Source of the DNA: G965116155 sp965116155
Lineage (GTDB): Bacteria; Bdellovibrionota; Bdellovibrionia; Bdellovibrionales; UBA1609
Assembly: GCA_965116155.1 (NCBI GenBank)
Contig: OZ220488.1
Location: 248,001-312,000 of the forward strand
Length of the DNA stretch: 64,000 nt
Direction: 5' to 3'
Every line of letters starts with the position of its first letter. Position 1 is the first letter of the stretch. Made by a program: the position numbers and the translations under genes. This document shows, piece after piece, positions 24,327 to 33,968 of this stretch. Below the pieces are notes generated by a model. It saw nothing but the letters and a program-made list of their open reading frames with translations. It searched no databases and was not told where the DNA came from.

Positions 24327-27300
24327 ATGGGCCAAGAGCCGCGCTTTGTGCATTTGCATTGTTACTCTAGCTACACCCTGCTTGAGGCTATGGGGCGCCC
24401 AGAGAGCCTCGTGCAAAGAGCTCTAAACGATAATATGCCGGCTTTGGCTTTGACAGAGTGCGGCAATATGTTTAGCGCGCTGGAGTTTTATTTTTGCGCT
24501 AAAGCCAAAGGTCTTAAGCCCATTATAGGTATGGAGGTGCTGCTGGCGCCAACGTCGATGCATGTTAAAAACGCCCGTGCGCCGGGGCAAAACATACCCA
24601 ATTTGCGTTTGGTGCTTTTGGCTAAAAACTTTAAAGGTTACCAAAATTTATGCGCTATAAGTTCGGCGGGTTTTGAGGAGGGTTTTTATTACAAGGCCCG
24701 TGTGGATGTGGAGCTGCTGCAAAATTACTCAGAAGGCCTGGTGGCTTTGTCGGGTGGAGTGGATGGAGTGGCGAGTTGGAGCTTTGAGCATGAGGGTGCA
24801 GATAAGTGCATAGGTCGCCTAAAGGCGCTGCAAGATATTTATGAAGATAATTTCTACCTAGAGCTCATAAGGCAAGGCGCAAAGGCCTTTAAAAATAGCG
24901 CATCTAGAGACAGAGAAAAAAAGTTTGAAGCCTTTGCCTGTGGGTTTAGTGATAAAACCGGCACACCCTTAGTGGCAACTAACCATGTGCATTACGAATC
25001 GCTAGAGGACCATGAGGCTTATGAGGCTTTGGTTTGCATTGGGTCCAACAAAACCCTTTATGACGAAACCCGGTACCAGTTACCGAGCAAGGAGTTTTAT
25101 TTTAAAAGCACAAGCTCTATGCGGGAGCTTTTTAAAGACCTGCCCCAAGCGGTGGACAATACGCTTAAAATTGCGTCAAAGTGCGTGTTTGATTTTCCGT
25201 TAACTAATGACAATGGCGAACCTATTAGGAGGTTGCCGTCGTTTCCGGCAAAATGCATTAAGACAGAAATTAAAACCCTTGCCACACAAGGTCTTAAGCG
25301 CCGTTTAAAAGAGCAATCTATAAAGCCTGCACTGCACAAGGACTATAGCGATAGATTAGAGCATGAGCTGGGCGTAATCCATTCAATGGGTTTTAGTGGG
25401 TATTTTTTAATTGTGCAGGATTTTATTGCTTGGTCTAAAAAGCATGCTGTGCCTGTAGGGCCGGGTAGGGGGAGTGGAGCGGGTTCGCTAGTGGCGTACG
25501 CTTTGGGGATTACAGACTTAGACCCTTTAGAGCATGGGTTAATTTTTGAAAGATTTTTAAACCCCGAGCGGGTTTCGATGCCGGATTTTGATATTGATTT
25601 TTGTCAGCTGGGGCGCCCTAAGGTTTTAGAGTATGTTAAAAACAAATACTCCCGCGCGAGGGTTTCACAAATTATCACCTACGGTAAACTGCAGGCGCGT
25701 GCGGCTTTAAGAGACGTGGGCCGCGTGTTGGGGATGAGCTTTGTCGAGCAAAATAATGTTATTAAACATGTGCCAGAGCGCTTGGGCATTAGCCTTGCCG
25801 AGGCTCTTGAGGAGAGTGCAGACCTAAAAGAGCTGCAGTCGTCGCAGCCGCGTGTGCGGCATATGCTGAGCCTGGCGCAAAAGGTTGAGGGCCTGCCTCG
25901 GCATGCGGGAGTGCATGCTGCGGGAGTAGTGATTTCGGATGCTCCTATCAAAACCGTGGCTCCCTTGTACCGGTCGAGTGATGGCGAAAATGTCATTCAG
26001 TACGATATGAAGTGTGCTGAAAAAATTGGTCTTATTAAGTTTGATTTTTTGGGTTTAAAAACCCTTACCCACATAGATTATGCGTGCAAATTGGTAAAAA
26101 AATCCCGCGGCATTAAGCTTAGCCCAGAGCAAGTCGCGCTGAGCGATGCCGGGATTTACGAGCTTATGTGTCGGGGAGATACAGCGGGGGTGTTTCAGTT
26201 TGAAAGCGAGGGCATTACGGAGCTCATTGTAAAAGCCCAGCCGAATTGTTTTGCAGATATTGTGGCAATTAATGCCCTTTATAGGCCCGGCCCAATGGAG
26301 ATGATACCGGATTACCTGGACCGCAAAAGTGGCAGGAAAAAAATTGAGTACATTTTTCCAGAGCTAGAGAGCATTTTAAAGGAGACTTACGGCATTGTGG
26401 TGTACCAGGAGCAGGTGCAGCTCATTGCAGCGCGTGTGGCGGGTTTTTCTTTAGGTGAAGCGGATATTTTAAGGCGCGCTATGGGTAAAAAGAATATTGA
26501 GGAGATGCAGCAGCAAAAAGCACGTTTCTTGGATGGCGCTAAAAAGCTGGGGCGCGATGCTAAAAAGTCTGAGACCCTGTTTGACCAAATGGCGGAGTTT
26601 GCAAAATATGGTTTTAATAAATCCCATGCAGCGGCCTACTGTGTGCTCTCGGCCCAGACAGCGTTTTTAAAAAACTATTACCCAGCGGAGTTTTATGCAG
26701 CTCTGCTAAGTACAGAGATGTCAGACACCGATAAAGTTGCAAAATATGTGCGTCTTGCAAAGAGCCACAAAAGCCACGCTATGTCTGGTACTGTAAAAGT
26801 CAAAGTGCCCCATGTGAATTATTCAGACTACCTTTTTGGTGCAAATAAGGATGAGGTGTGTTTTTCGCTAGGTGCTATTAAAGGCGTAGGGCAGGGGGCG
26901 GTGGAGGATATTGTTAAAGAGCGCAGTAGGGGCGGTGCGTTTGAGTCGGTGGATGATTTTTTTTCTCGCGTGCCTTTAGATAAAATCAACCGCAAAACTC
27001 TAGAGGCCCTAGTTAAGGCTGGGGCCTTAGATAATTTGGGAGAAGAGCGGCATGGCCTGATGAGCAGTTTGGAAAAACACATCACGTATGCTAACAGCCA
27101 AAAGGCCTCGCGCGCCTTGGGGCAGGTGAGCTTGTTTTCTATGGCACCTGCATCGGGGCGTGTGGTGTCAGACCCAGGAGTGCTGCCTTGGACTCAGAGC
27201 GAGCTACTATTGCACGAAAAAACCGCCCTAGGCTTTTATTTGAGCCAGCATCCTGTAAAGGGCTTAAAGGATCTCTTGCAAGGGGAAGTTAAAGGCTTGG

Positions 27301-27857
27301 GCTTTGTAAAAACCGAAAAATCTAAAACCTCTCCCAATGCGACAGAGCCACTCCGTATACTGGGTGTTGTTGCAGGCTTGAGGGAGATTTTAACCAAAAA
27401 AGGCACCCGCATGGCCTTTGCGCAAATTGAAGACGCCGAGCACACAGCAGAGGTGATCGTGTTCCCCAATGTATATAAAGAGTGCGAAAAACTTTTACAA
27501 AAAGAAACCCCATTGCTTATTACGGGGCGCGTGCAGTCCAGCACGGACAGCCGCTCTAAGTTGCCGCAGATTATTGCAGAAAAAATCCAAAGCCTAGCAG
27601 ATATTTTAAACCAGGTTGTTCAGGTGGAGTTTGATTTATCGCAAACTACCCCCCCCTTGGAAAGTGTAAAAGACGTGGTAGATGCCTTTAGAGGCGCTAC
27701 TCCCGTGAGCTTTGTGCTAAAACACCTGGACAAAACCCTGCGCTTAGAGCGCCCAGCAAGTAAGGGCATTAATAGCTCATTGGACTTCTTTTACGCCCTA
27801 CGCAACCGCTTAGGGTCTTTGGAGAGCGTAAGTATTAAGACCTCTATATCCTCTTAA
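24327..27857 (+). CDS. dnaE: DNA polymerase III alpha subunit
   Basis: About 1176 residues; E. coli DnaE has 1160. Domains in order are the PHP domain (RFVHLHCYSSYTLLEAMGRP), the palm with PGRGSGAGSLVAYALGITDL and catalytic PDFDIDF (residues 419-425), fingers (YRPGPMEMIPDYLDRKSG, YGIVVYQEQV, KYGFNKSHAAAYC), a helix-hairpin-helix (LGAIKGVGQGAVEDIV) and a C-terminal OB fold (ILGVVAGLREILTKKGTRMA). ATG 24327 follows AGGAGGGG; an in-frame start at 24294 is less likely. It acts as the replicative polymerase. It stands alone in transcription, with a repeat block directly downstream. Confidence 0.97.
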   Translation: MGQEPRFVHLHCYSSYTLLEAMGRPESLVQRALNDNMPALALTECGNMFSALEFYFCAKAKGLKPIIGMEVLLAPTSMHVKNARAPGQNIPNLRLVLLAKNFKGYQNLCAISSAGFEEGFYYKARVDVELLQNYSEGLVALSGGVDGVASWSFEHEGADKCIGRLKALQDIYEDNFYLELIRQGAKAFKNSASRDREKKFEAFACGFSDKTGTPLVATNHVHYESLEDHEAYEALVCIGSNKTLYDETRYQLPSKEFYFKSTSSMRELFKDLPQAVDNTLKIASKCVFDFPLTNDNGEPIRRLPSFPAKCIKTEIKTLATQGLKRRLKEQSIKPALHKDYSDRLEHELGVIHSMGFSGYFLIVQDFIAWSKKHAVPVGPGRGSGAGSLVAYALGITDLDPLEHGLIFERFLNPERVSMPDFDIDFCQLGRPKVLEYVKNKYSRARVSQIITYGKLQARAALRDVGRVLGMSFVEQNNVIKHVPERLGISLAEALEESADLKELQSSQPRVRHMLSLAQKVEGLPRHAGVHAAGVVISDAPIKTVAPLYRSSDGENVIQYDMKCAEKIGLIKFDFLGLKTLTHIDYACKLVKKSRGIKLSPEQVALSDAGIYELMCRGDTAGVFQFESEGITELIVKAQPNCFADIVAINALYRPGPMEMIPDYLDRKSGRKKIEYIFPELESILKETYGIVVYQEQVQLIAARVAGFSLGEADILRRAMGKKNIEEMQQQKARFLDGAKKLGRDAKKSETLFDQMAEFAKYGFNKSHAAAYCVLSAQTAFLKNYYPAEFYAALLSTEMSDTDKVAKYVRLAKSHKSHAMSGTVKVKVPHVNYSDYLFGANKDEVCFSLGAIKGVGQGAVEDIVKERSRGGAFESVDDFFSRVPLDKINRKTLEALVKAGALDNLGEERHGLMSSLEKHITYANSQKASRALGQVSLFSMAPASGRVVSDPGVLPWTQSELLLHEKTALGFYLSQHPVKGLKDLLQGEVKGLGFVKTEKSKTSPNATEPLRILGVVAGLREILTKKGTRMAFAQIEDAEHTAEVIVFPNVYKECEKLLQKETPLLITGRVQSSTDSRSKLPQIIAEKIQSLADILNQVVQVEFDLSQTTPPLESVKDVVDAFRGATPVSFVLKHLDKTLRLERPASKGINSSLDFFYALRNRLGSLESVSIKTSISS

Positions 27858-27865
27858 GCAAATCC

Positions 27866-28126
27866 GTTCGCTGCTCATAGATCCCTTATAGGTCGAAAAA
27901 TAAAATTGGGTAATGCGCCATCTCCCTAGCAGACGCCTCTTGCTGTCTAGTGCACAAAAATGCTTCAGGCAGGATCACTTGTCCCCCTGATGGCCCGCGC
28001 CTTTAGGCGCTATCAGGGAGACTGCGTAAGGCTGAAGACATTTTTTCTGGCACTTTTATGCTTACGCACAGAGGCTGCTCTGGATCTGGCTTTTATTGCC
28101 CAATTTTATTTTTCTAGCGCTCTAAC
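27866..28126 (-). repeat. Nested composite of the intergenic repeat (copy 1)
   Basis: On the minus strand it starts with TTAGAGCGCTAG (supplying the pnp stop), then AAAAATAAAATTGGG. Inside its loop sits a second complete hairpin element that starts TGCGTAAGCATAAAAGTGCC and closes through CATTTTTGTGC. The outer arm CCCAATTTTATTTTT and linker ACCTATAAGGGATCTATGAG follow. The whole composite recurs at 61420-61680. Confidence 0.85.
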
Positions 28127-30297
28127 ATGGCTTTTTTGCTTAAGCGTATGCGGCCGGCGCGGTCGACGTCGAGCACTTTAACCTTTATGTTGTCGCCCTC
28201 TTGCAAGTGGTCCTCTACCTTGCGGATGCGCTCTTTAGAGATTTCTGAAATATGCAACAGCCCGCTGGTGTTGGGCAAAATCTGCACAAATGCACCAAAC
28301 TCTACCACTTTTTGCACCTTGCCATCGTAGACCTTACCCACTTCAGCCTCTGCTACTAAGTCTTTCACCATAGCCTCTGCGCGTTTGGTGGCCTCAGGGT
28401 CTACCGAGGCAATGTGCACCTTGCCGTCGTCTTCGAGGTTAATTTTGACTCCGGTTTTTTCTACAATGCTTTTTATGGTTTTGCCCCCCACGCCTATGAT
28501 GGTTTTTATTTTCTCTGGCTTGACCCTAAGGGTTTTGGTGCGCGGTGCATAGGGCGATACCTCAGCCCTGTGCTTGTTGATGGCTTTTTCCATTTGATCC
28601 AAAATATGCACCCGTGCCTTGCGGGCTTGCTCCAGCGCTTGAGCCAGCACCTCAAAGCTCAGGCTTTTGACTTTAATATCCATCTGCAAGGCCGTAATAG
28701 CCTCTTTAGTGCCTGCGACTTTAAAATCCATATCACCCAAAGCGTCTTCATCGCCCAAAATGTCGCTTAGCACACGGTGGGTTTTGCCATCACTAATAAG
28801 CCCCATAGCCACACCCGCAACAGGAGCCTTAATAGGCACCCCTCCATCCATAAGAGCCATAGAGCTCGAACACACCGTACCCATAGAGCTTGAGCCGTTG
28901 GATTCTAACACTTCACTCACCAGGCGTATGGTGTAGGCAAAGTCCTTATAATCTGGCAAAACGGCCTTAATGGCGCGTTCGGCTAGGTTGCCATGCCCTA
29001 TTTCACGCCGCGACTGCCCTCCCATACGCCCCACCTCACCCACGCAGTAAGGGGGGAAATTATAGTGCAGAAAAAACCGCCTATTCACGGTGCCGCCCAA
29101 AGTGTCCACACGCTGCTCGTCGTCTGGCGTGCCCAGGGTAAGAGCCCCTAGCACCTGGGTCTCGCCACGAGTAAAAAGCGCCGACCCATGCACATGGGGC
29201 AACAGCGCAGTGCTGCACGCTATGGGACGCACTTCGTCCAAAGCCCGTCCATCTATGCGCTTGGCATCTTGCAACACATTAGAGCGTGCTGTGTGGCATT
29301 TGATTTCTGCAAAAGCCTCCGCCGCCTGCGCCTCTACGGCCTCAGGCTCCAGGCTGTCTATGCTCCAGGTTTTGCTGTCTTCTACTATGGTAGACTTAAC
29401 GGCTTTTAACGACTCTTGGCGCTGCTTTTTGGGCTTAACGCTAAGCGCTTTTTTAATGTCGTCTAGGTATTTGGTTTTAGTTTTTTCTAACACCTGCTCA
29501 TTAAGCATCGGGGGCGTAAACTCGCGCTTGGTTTTGCCGATTTTTTGCGCCAGCTCCTTTTGAGCCTCAAAAACCACCTGCATCTGTTTGTGTGCCCACG
29601 CAAGCCCCTCTACCACTTGCGACTCTTTTAAAAACCCGCACTCCCCCTCCACCATAAGCAAGCCGTCCGGCGTGCCCGCAACACTAATGCGGGTCGGGGA
29701 AGAGCTTTGGGGAGCTTGGCCGGCTTTGGCAAAGCTGGGATTGAGAGCCCAATTAGAGCCCTCTTGCCCCATATCCACCAGGCACATAGGACCAGCAAAG
29801 GGAATATCAGATACCATAAGCGCTGCACTGGCAGCAATGCCAGCCAGGCTGTGCATAGGGTACATGCCGTCAGCACTTAAAATAGTGGCCACCAGTTGGG
29901 TCTCAAAGCGGTACCCCTTGGGAAACAAAGGCCGTAACGGACGGTCTAAAAGCCGGCAGTTGAGTATGGCGTCTGTGCCAGGCCGGCCCTCGCGCTTAAA
30001 ATAACCCCCCGGTATGCGCCCTGTAGAGTAAAACCTTTCGCTATACTCCACCGTAAGAGGGAAAAAATCCAATGTGCTGGGCTTTTTTTCAGACACCACC
30101 GTAGCTAGCACCATATTGCGCCCGGCGCTAATTAACACACTACCACTAGCCTGGCGGGCTAAGCGCCCGGTTTCTAAAGTGAGTTTCTGGCCACCTAGCT
30201 CAAACTCCACCTTGCAAGGTGATAGTAGCAGGGCAGCGGCTGCTGTGTTTGTTGCGTTTATTGCGTCTGTTGTTGCTGTTGTTGCTGTTGTTTTCAT
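28114..30297 (-). CDS. pnp: Polynucleotide phosphorylase
   Basis: About 727 residues. It is a 3'-5' phosphorolytic exoribonuclease and part of the RNA degradosome. It has two RNase PH cores (FEYS-like LTVEYSERFYSTGRIPGGYF; second core LDGGVPIKAPVAGVAMGL with DILGDEDALGDMDFKVAGT), a KH domain (IIGVGGKTIKSIVEKTG) and a C-terminal S1 domain (DGKVQKVVEFGAFVQILPN). Start ATG 30297 is followed by a Thr/Ala-rich tail (KTTATTATTDAINATNTAAA) before the core. GGAG lies 15 nt upstream, separated by a (GT)6 repeat. Its last codons, L-E-R-stop, are the repeat edge. It follows rpsO in the usual order. Confidence 0.96.
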   Translation of the reverse strand: MKTTATTATTDAINATNTAAAALLLSPCKVEFELGGQKLTLETGRLARQASGSVLISAGRNMVLATVVSEKKPSTLDFFPLTVEYSERFYSTGRIPGGYFKREGRPGTDAILNCRLLDRPLRPLFPKGYRFETQLVATILSADGMYPMHSLAGIAASAALMVSDIPFAGPMCLVDMGQEGSNWALNPSFAKAGQAPQSSSPTRISVAGTPDGLLMVEGECGFLKESQVVEGLAWAHKQMQVVFEAQKELAQKIGKTKREFTPPMLNEQVLEKTKTKYLDDIKKALSVKPKKQRQESLKAVKSTIVEDSKTWSIDSLEPEAVEAQAAEAFAEIKCHTARSNVLQDAKRIDGRALDEVRPIACSTALLPHVHGSALFTRGETQVLGALTLGTPDDEQRVDTLGGTVNRRFFLHYNFPPYCVGEVGRMGGQSRREIGHGNLAERAIKAVLPDYKDFAYTIRLVSEVLESNGSSSMGTVCSSSMALMDGGVPIKAPVAGVAMGLISDGKTHRVLSDILGDEDALGDMDFKVAGTKEAITALQMDIKVKSLSFEVLAQALEQARKARVHILDQMEKAINKHRAEVSPYAPRTKTLRVKPEKIKTIIGVGGKTIKSIVEKTGVKINLEDDGKVHIASVDPEATKRAEAMVKDLVAEAEVGKVYDGKVQKVVEFGAFVQILPNTSGLLHISEISKERIRKVEDHLQEGDNIKVKVLDVDRAGRIRLSKKAMLER

Positions 30298-30300
30298 GGG

Positions 30301-30312
30301 GTGTGTGTGTGT
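30301..30312 (-). promoter_or_regulatory. (GT)6 dinucleotide tract between Shine-Dalgarno and pnp start
   Basis: On the + strand GTGTGTGTGTGT lies between CTCC (GGAG on the gene strand, 30313-30316) and the CAT of the start. The 15-nt spacing is longer than the usual 5-9. Loss or gain of repeat units would change spacing and so translation. Regulation through it is inference. Confidence 0.5.
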
Positions 30313-30452
30313 CTCCTCTTTTGTGAGAGTGTTTTTACTGTCTTGCCCACAAAGGAGCCAAAAAATCATCCCGCTACGGGTTGCAGTTTATTTTAATGGA
30401 AGCAGAAAAAACCAAGCCGTGCGCACAGTGACCCTGTGTTAAGAGGATCCTG

Positions 30453-30722
30453 CTAGCGGCGCAAACCCAGAGCCTTAATCAGCTCAGCATATTTTTGGGG
30501 CTGAGTACGGTGCAGGTAGCTTAACAGCTTGCGCCTGCGGCTCACAAGATTAGTGAGCCCACGTTTGCCGTGCTTGTCGCGCTTGTGTACCTTAAAATGC
30601 TGGGTGAGCTTTTGTATATGGTAGGTAAGCAGGGCCACCTGCGATGGGGTGCTACCGGTGTCCCGCTCAAAGCGGCCAAAGCGCTTAAAGATTGCTTGTT
30701 TTTCCTCTGCCAGTAGAGCCAC
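30453..30722 (-). CDS. rpsO: 30S ribosomal protein S15
   Basis: The protein has 89 residues, the usual length, with GRFERDTGSTPSQVALLTYH, HFKVHKRDKHGKRGL and RRRKLLSYLHRTQPQKYAEL, which are S15 hallmarks. The GTG start at 30722 has GGAAGAAG and AAAGGA just upstream. S15 nucleates the 16S central domain. It is followed by pnp as in many bacteria; the 155-nt spacer has no element of the repeat family. Confidence 0.96.
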   Translation of the reverse strand: MALLAEEKQAIFKRFGRFERDTGSTPSQVALLTYHIQKLTQHFKVHKRDKHGKRGLTNLVSRRRKLLSYLHRTQPQKYAELIKALGLRR

Positions 30723-30782
30723 AGACTTTGTCCTTTACTTCTTCCTTCGGCACACAATCTACTTACAAAAACATCCGCACGT

Positions 30783-30942
30783 CAAGTGCGTAAGCAAAAA
30801 GCACAAGCTGTGCTTTTTGCTTCGCAGCTGTTGTTTGGTCCCACTGGGATCCGGGCCCTTCAGGCCCTGCCAGTGGGACATGGTGATACGAAGAATGAGG
30901 GGCATCACTCAAAGCGTTCAAACTCTCTTGAAAAGCACTTAC
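30783..30942 (+). repeat. Hairpin and third repeat module upstream of rpsO
   Basis: AAGCAAAAAGCACA and TGTGCTTTTTGCTT (about 30785-30817) form a hairpin. Then comes GGTCCCACTGGGATCCGGGC..CCTGCCAGTGGGAC and CTCTTGAAAAGCACTT. The same module appears twice at 57160-57275 and, inverted, at 57480-57575. Confidence 0.7.
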
Positions 30943-31675
30943 AGCTCAAGGTGTCCATGGCTTTGACGTCAGTGTGGCCAATCGAGCACGCTCAATGGAT
31001 CTTAACCAAGGCCCTCCGGACGCAGGCGTGATTATTTGCCTTGATACACACAAGCCTCATTTCAGGTACGCCGCTTGCACTCGATTGGCAGGGCCATAGA
31101 TAGCTGCATAGACCGTCCAATCCACCTTGAGGCTTTTCGTTTGCCCCTCTGGCTACGCTCCAAAGGGGCTGCACTTGGAGCTCAAGGTGTCCATGGCTTT
31201 GACGTCAGTGTGGCCAATCGAGCACGCTCAATGGATCTTAACCAAGGCCCTCCGGACGCAGGCGTGATTATTTGCCTTGATACACACAAGCCTCATTTCA
31301 GGTACGCCGCTTGCACTCGATTGGCAGGGCCATAGATAGCTGCATAGACCGTCCAATCCACCTTGAGGCTTTTCGTTTGCCCCTCTGGCTACGCTCCAAA
31401 GGGGCTGCACTTGGAGCTCAAGGTGTCCATGGCTTTGACGTCAGTGTGGCCAATCGAGCACGCTCAATGGATCTTAACCAAGGCCCTCCGGACGCAGGCG
31501 TGATTATTTGCCTTGATACACACAAGCCTCATTTCAGGTACGCCGCTTGCACTCGATTGGCAGGGCCATAGATAGCTGCATAGACCGTCCAATCCACCTT
31601 GAGGCTTTTCGTTTGCCCCTCTGGCTACGCTCCAAAGGGGCTGCACTTGGAGCTCAAGGTGGATTGGACTAGTCT
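30943..31675 (+). repeat. Three tandem copies of a 236-bp unit from the repeat family
   Basis: Units start at 30943, 31179 and 31415 and look identical by eye. Each contains the repeat family's parts: GGCTTTGACGTCAGTGTGGC, a long stem CCAATCGAG..CTCGATTGG, linker GGGCCATAGATAGCTGCATA, and GTCCAATCCACCTTGAG. Only the last copy is closed by the full complementary arm (31653-31669), followed by TAGTC. The earlier junctions are chimeric, as expected for unequal crossover. Small frames inside repeat with the unit and look non-coding. Confidence 0.9.
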
Positions 31676-31685
31676 GTAAAACGCT

Positions 31686-32654
31686 TTAATTTATACGTAT
31701 CCGCAATTGCACGCGGTGCTGGAACTCGTTCATTCGGGGAGACATAGTTGTCAAAGTAACCGCATCTCCACCAGGCGCCACAGTAGAAGCATGGCTGCGC
31801 AACTGGTCCCAAGTGGCGCTGGCTGCAAAGTCTGTACCCCTAATAAAGGCCACCTTGTAAGCCACCACAAAACGCCGCCCAATAGGAGCATCCACGCCCG
31901 CAATAAACTGGTACGTAGGGTCTGTGTCCTGCAACGCAGCGCGGGTCAAAGAGGTTTTGGTGCCCGCAGCATCTGCTACACGCCCAATGCTCGTAATGTA
32001 ATCCACATCCGGGTTGCGTCTCCACACAGCATTATATCGAGCGTTTGTACGCGCAACACCATAGCCCGCACCCAGCCAAGGCCGTAGGTTAACGTGCTCA
32101 AATACTGTAAAATCTACGGGCGACTCTACAATAAAGTTCGCCAAAAAAGAGTCCGTATTGTACGAGTCCACAGATTCCCAAGCCTCAACCAGCTCAACGT
32201 TCTTGTCACCAGTCAAGGTTTCAAAACCCATCATATTGCCGTCGCGCTTGATGCTGTTGTACTCACCCTCGATACGAAACCTAAAAGGCAGCACCCCTGT
32301 AAAAGAGCGCCCACCACCCACAGAAAAAGTAGGCTGCTTGGTCACCGTGGTGAACCTGGTGTTCCAACGGTCCTGACCCCTTGCGCAAGCAGCATCCGTT
32401 TGAGGAGTGGCTCCACGGAAAAACCCATCGCAATTCGTGGGCACATCGTCATCAGCAGACCGAAGCTCTAAATTTTCCCGAGTGGGGTAAATGCCGTCAA
32501 TAAACAGGTACCACTTGCCGCCGCCTTCTTCTTCAGAAGCAATATTGGCCACGTCCGTTACGGGTGCTTTTGCTACATCTGCCGAGTTATCCGCCCAGGC
32601 AGCACCCCCTAGAAACAAAAAAAGCAACATAATACTTAGCAAGTTCCTTAACAT
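31686..32654 (-). CDS. Outer-membrane beta-barrel protein
   Basis: The protein has 322 residues. The signal peptide MLRNLLSIMLLFLFLGGAAWA is cut before D-N-S-A-D. The mature part has alternating hydrophobic strands (GVLPFRFRIEGEYNSI, WLGAGYGVARTNARYNAVW, RRFVVAYKVAFIRGTDFA) and ends in the strand QHRVQLRIRIN, typical of porin-like or opacity-like barrels. A Cys pair lies near residues 74-90. AAGGAGAGA precedes the ATG. The specific role is unknown. Confidence 0.75.
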   Translation of the reverse strand: MLRNLLSIMLLFLFLGGAAWADNSADVAKAPVTDVANIASEEEGGGKWYLFIDGIYPTRENLELRSADDDVPTNCDGFFRGATPQTDAACARGQDRWNTRFTTVTKQPTFSVGGGRSFTGVLPFRFRIEGEYNSIKRDGNMMGFETLTGDKNVELVEAWESVDSYNTDSFLANFIVESPVDFTVFEHVNLRPWLGAGYGVARTNARYNAVWRRNPDVDYITSIGRVADAAGTKTSLTRAALQDTDPTYQFIAGVDAPIGRRFVVAYKVAFIRGTDFAASATWDQLRSHASTVAPGGDAVTLTTMSPRMNEFQHRVQLRIRIN

Positions 32655-32835
32655 AAGATTCTCTCCTTAATTTGGTTGTGGTTATAATTTTTTTGCTCGT
32701 TAAAAATCCACCTAAAACATCCAGCAGCTGGTGGTGGGGGTCAGGCCGCTGGGCTGAGCCTTTGGGCTGAACCTCGCCTGAGGCTTGGTTTTTTACCTAT
32801 GGCGCGCGCGTATGTCATGGAGCATGGCAGCATGT

Positions 32836-33002
32836 GTAAGCATCAGAGTGCTAGTAAAACAAGCTTGGCCAGTAAGTGCAGTCCCATGGGCAGCTTAAGA
32901 AGCTGCTACACTTTGGACACTTGTCTCTATCGCGGACACCCCCTAAAAGGGGGTTGCGCTAGAGACTGCGCTTTGTCCCAGGGCATTTTCCTAGCGCTCT
33001 AA
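32836..33002. repeat. Intergenic structured repeat, recombinant copy
   Basis: It starts GTAAGCATCAGAGTGCTAG, then TAAAACAAGCTTGGCCAG, an inner region with CCCCCTAAAAGGGGG and a TCTCTATCGC..GCTAGAGA stem, and ends reversed as GGGCATTTTCCTAGCGCTCTAA. The outer arms do not match, as at 1054-1165. The rest of the 32655-33020 gap shows no gene. Confidence 0.75.
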
Positions 33003-33020
33003 TATGCCGATAGGCCATGT

Positions 33021-33968
33021 ATGAAAAAGCGTGTGCGCGTAACAGGCAGTGAGAAGGGCTCTTTTTTGTGGGGGTGTGCCCGTTTTTCGTGGTGGGCATT
33101 AAGGCTTTTAGGAGTGCTGTGGCTGTTTTCACCTCTGTTGGCCTGGGCGTATCTGCAACACTACCATCCTGAGGTTTTAAGCGCCGCTAAAAACGTGGGC
33201 CATGTGTGCGCTCAGGCGGTTGCCTTAAAGGCCGTGCATGATTCCCCTAAGATGCCCGAGTACCTAAAGGACCTAAACGCAAAACCTCCAGTACAGAGGG
33301 CAAAATTTTTAAAAAAGGATTACAAAACTTTTTTTGGTTTTTTTAATTTTAAAGACCACAAAATGCCGGACCTTAAAAAAATCCACACCGCGCGCAAGGC
33401 CTTGCAACATGGCGCGAGCACTGAGCACATACAAGCTGCCGAAGAGCAGCTCGATACCATAGTAGAGTCGGCACAAAATACACTGGCCAAGCAGCCCTCA
33501 AGGCCCAATATCGTGTACGTGGTGCAGGGGCAAAAGTATGTTTATCTCGAAGGCAAGCTGCACCCTTTTAGGGCCGATAGCATCTATACCATTAAGGGGC
33601 AGCCTTTTTTACACAATGTGCAAGGGGAGTACAAAATGCCCCAAGACATGACCCTGGCAAAAGCAGAAGCCTTTTTGAGCCAGCTCATACCCCAGGCCAA
33701 ACCCACAAAGCTGCAGTTTGCACCTCCCAAAGCGCAGCCTCAGCAGCCTCAGCAGGCGGAGCACCATGCAGAGCCATCGCCAAGCACGGCCCCAAAGCCT
33801 CAGCCTCAGGCGCAGCGCCATTCAGCAGCCACGGCCCCAAAGCAAAAGCCCAATCTGAGGCAGCGCGTGGATCAGCACTTGCACCAAGCCGAGCAGCTTA
33901 AAAAGCAGGTGGATGTTCGGAACCAAAATCTCAACACCGGTACTAAAAACTCAGCCGCCTCCAACTAG
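33021..33968 (+). CDS. Membrane-anchored protein with Pro/Gln/Ala-rich tail
   Basis: The protein has 315 residues. One hydrophobic segment lies near residues 22-45 (WWALRLLGVLWLFSPLLAWA), acting as signal or anchor. A Lys-rich domain follows, with a compact region VYVVQGQKYVYLEGKLHPF. The C-terminal third is low complexity (PKAQPQQPQQAEHH and similar) with a helical end. No family is recognised. The next gene's frame overlaps its end by 56 nt, so the two are probably coupled. It could serve as a tether or chaperone for the giant repeat protein; that is inference. Confidence 0.65.
   Translation: MKKRVRVTGSEKGSFLWGCARFSWWALRLLGVLWLFSPLLAWAYLQHYHPEVLSAAKNVGHVCAQAVALKAVHDSPKMPEYLKDLNAKPPVQRAKFLKKDYKTFFGFFNFKDHKMPDLKKIHTARKALQHGASTEHIQAAEEQLDTIVESAQNTLAKQPSRPNIVYVVQGQKYVYLEGKLHPFRADSIYTIKGQPFLHNVQGEYKMPQDMTLAKAEAFLSQLIPQAKPTKLQFAPPKAQPQQPQQAEHHAEPSPSTAPKPQPQAQRHSAATAPKQKPNLRQRVDQHLHQAEQLKKQVDVRNQNLNTGTKNSAASN

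Noticed and set aside
27960..28181. Small frame (starting M-L-Q-A-G) and its near-copy at 61409-61594
   Set aside because: Both arise because the same nested repeat occurs twice; neither has a ribosome site or coding features.
31075..31646. Repeated 86-residue and 60-residue open frames in the tandem array
   Set aside because: They recur with the 236-bp period on both strands, have no ribosome sites, and lie wholly within structured repeat DNA.
30943..31650. CRISPR array
   Set aside because: The unit is 236 bp with no short repeat/unique spacer alternation and no cas gene nearby.
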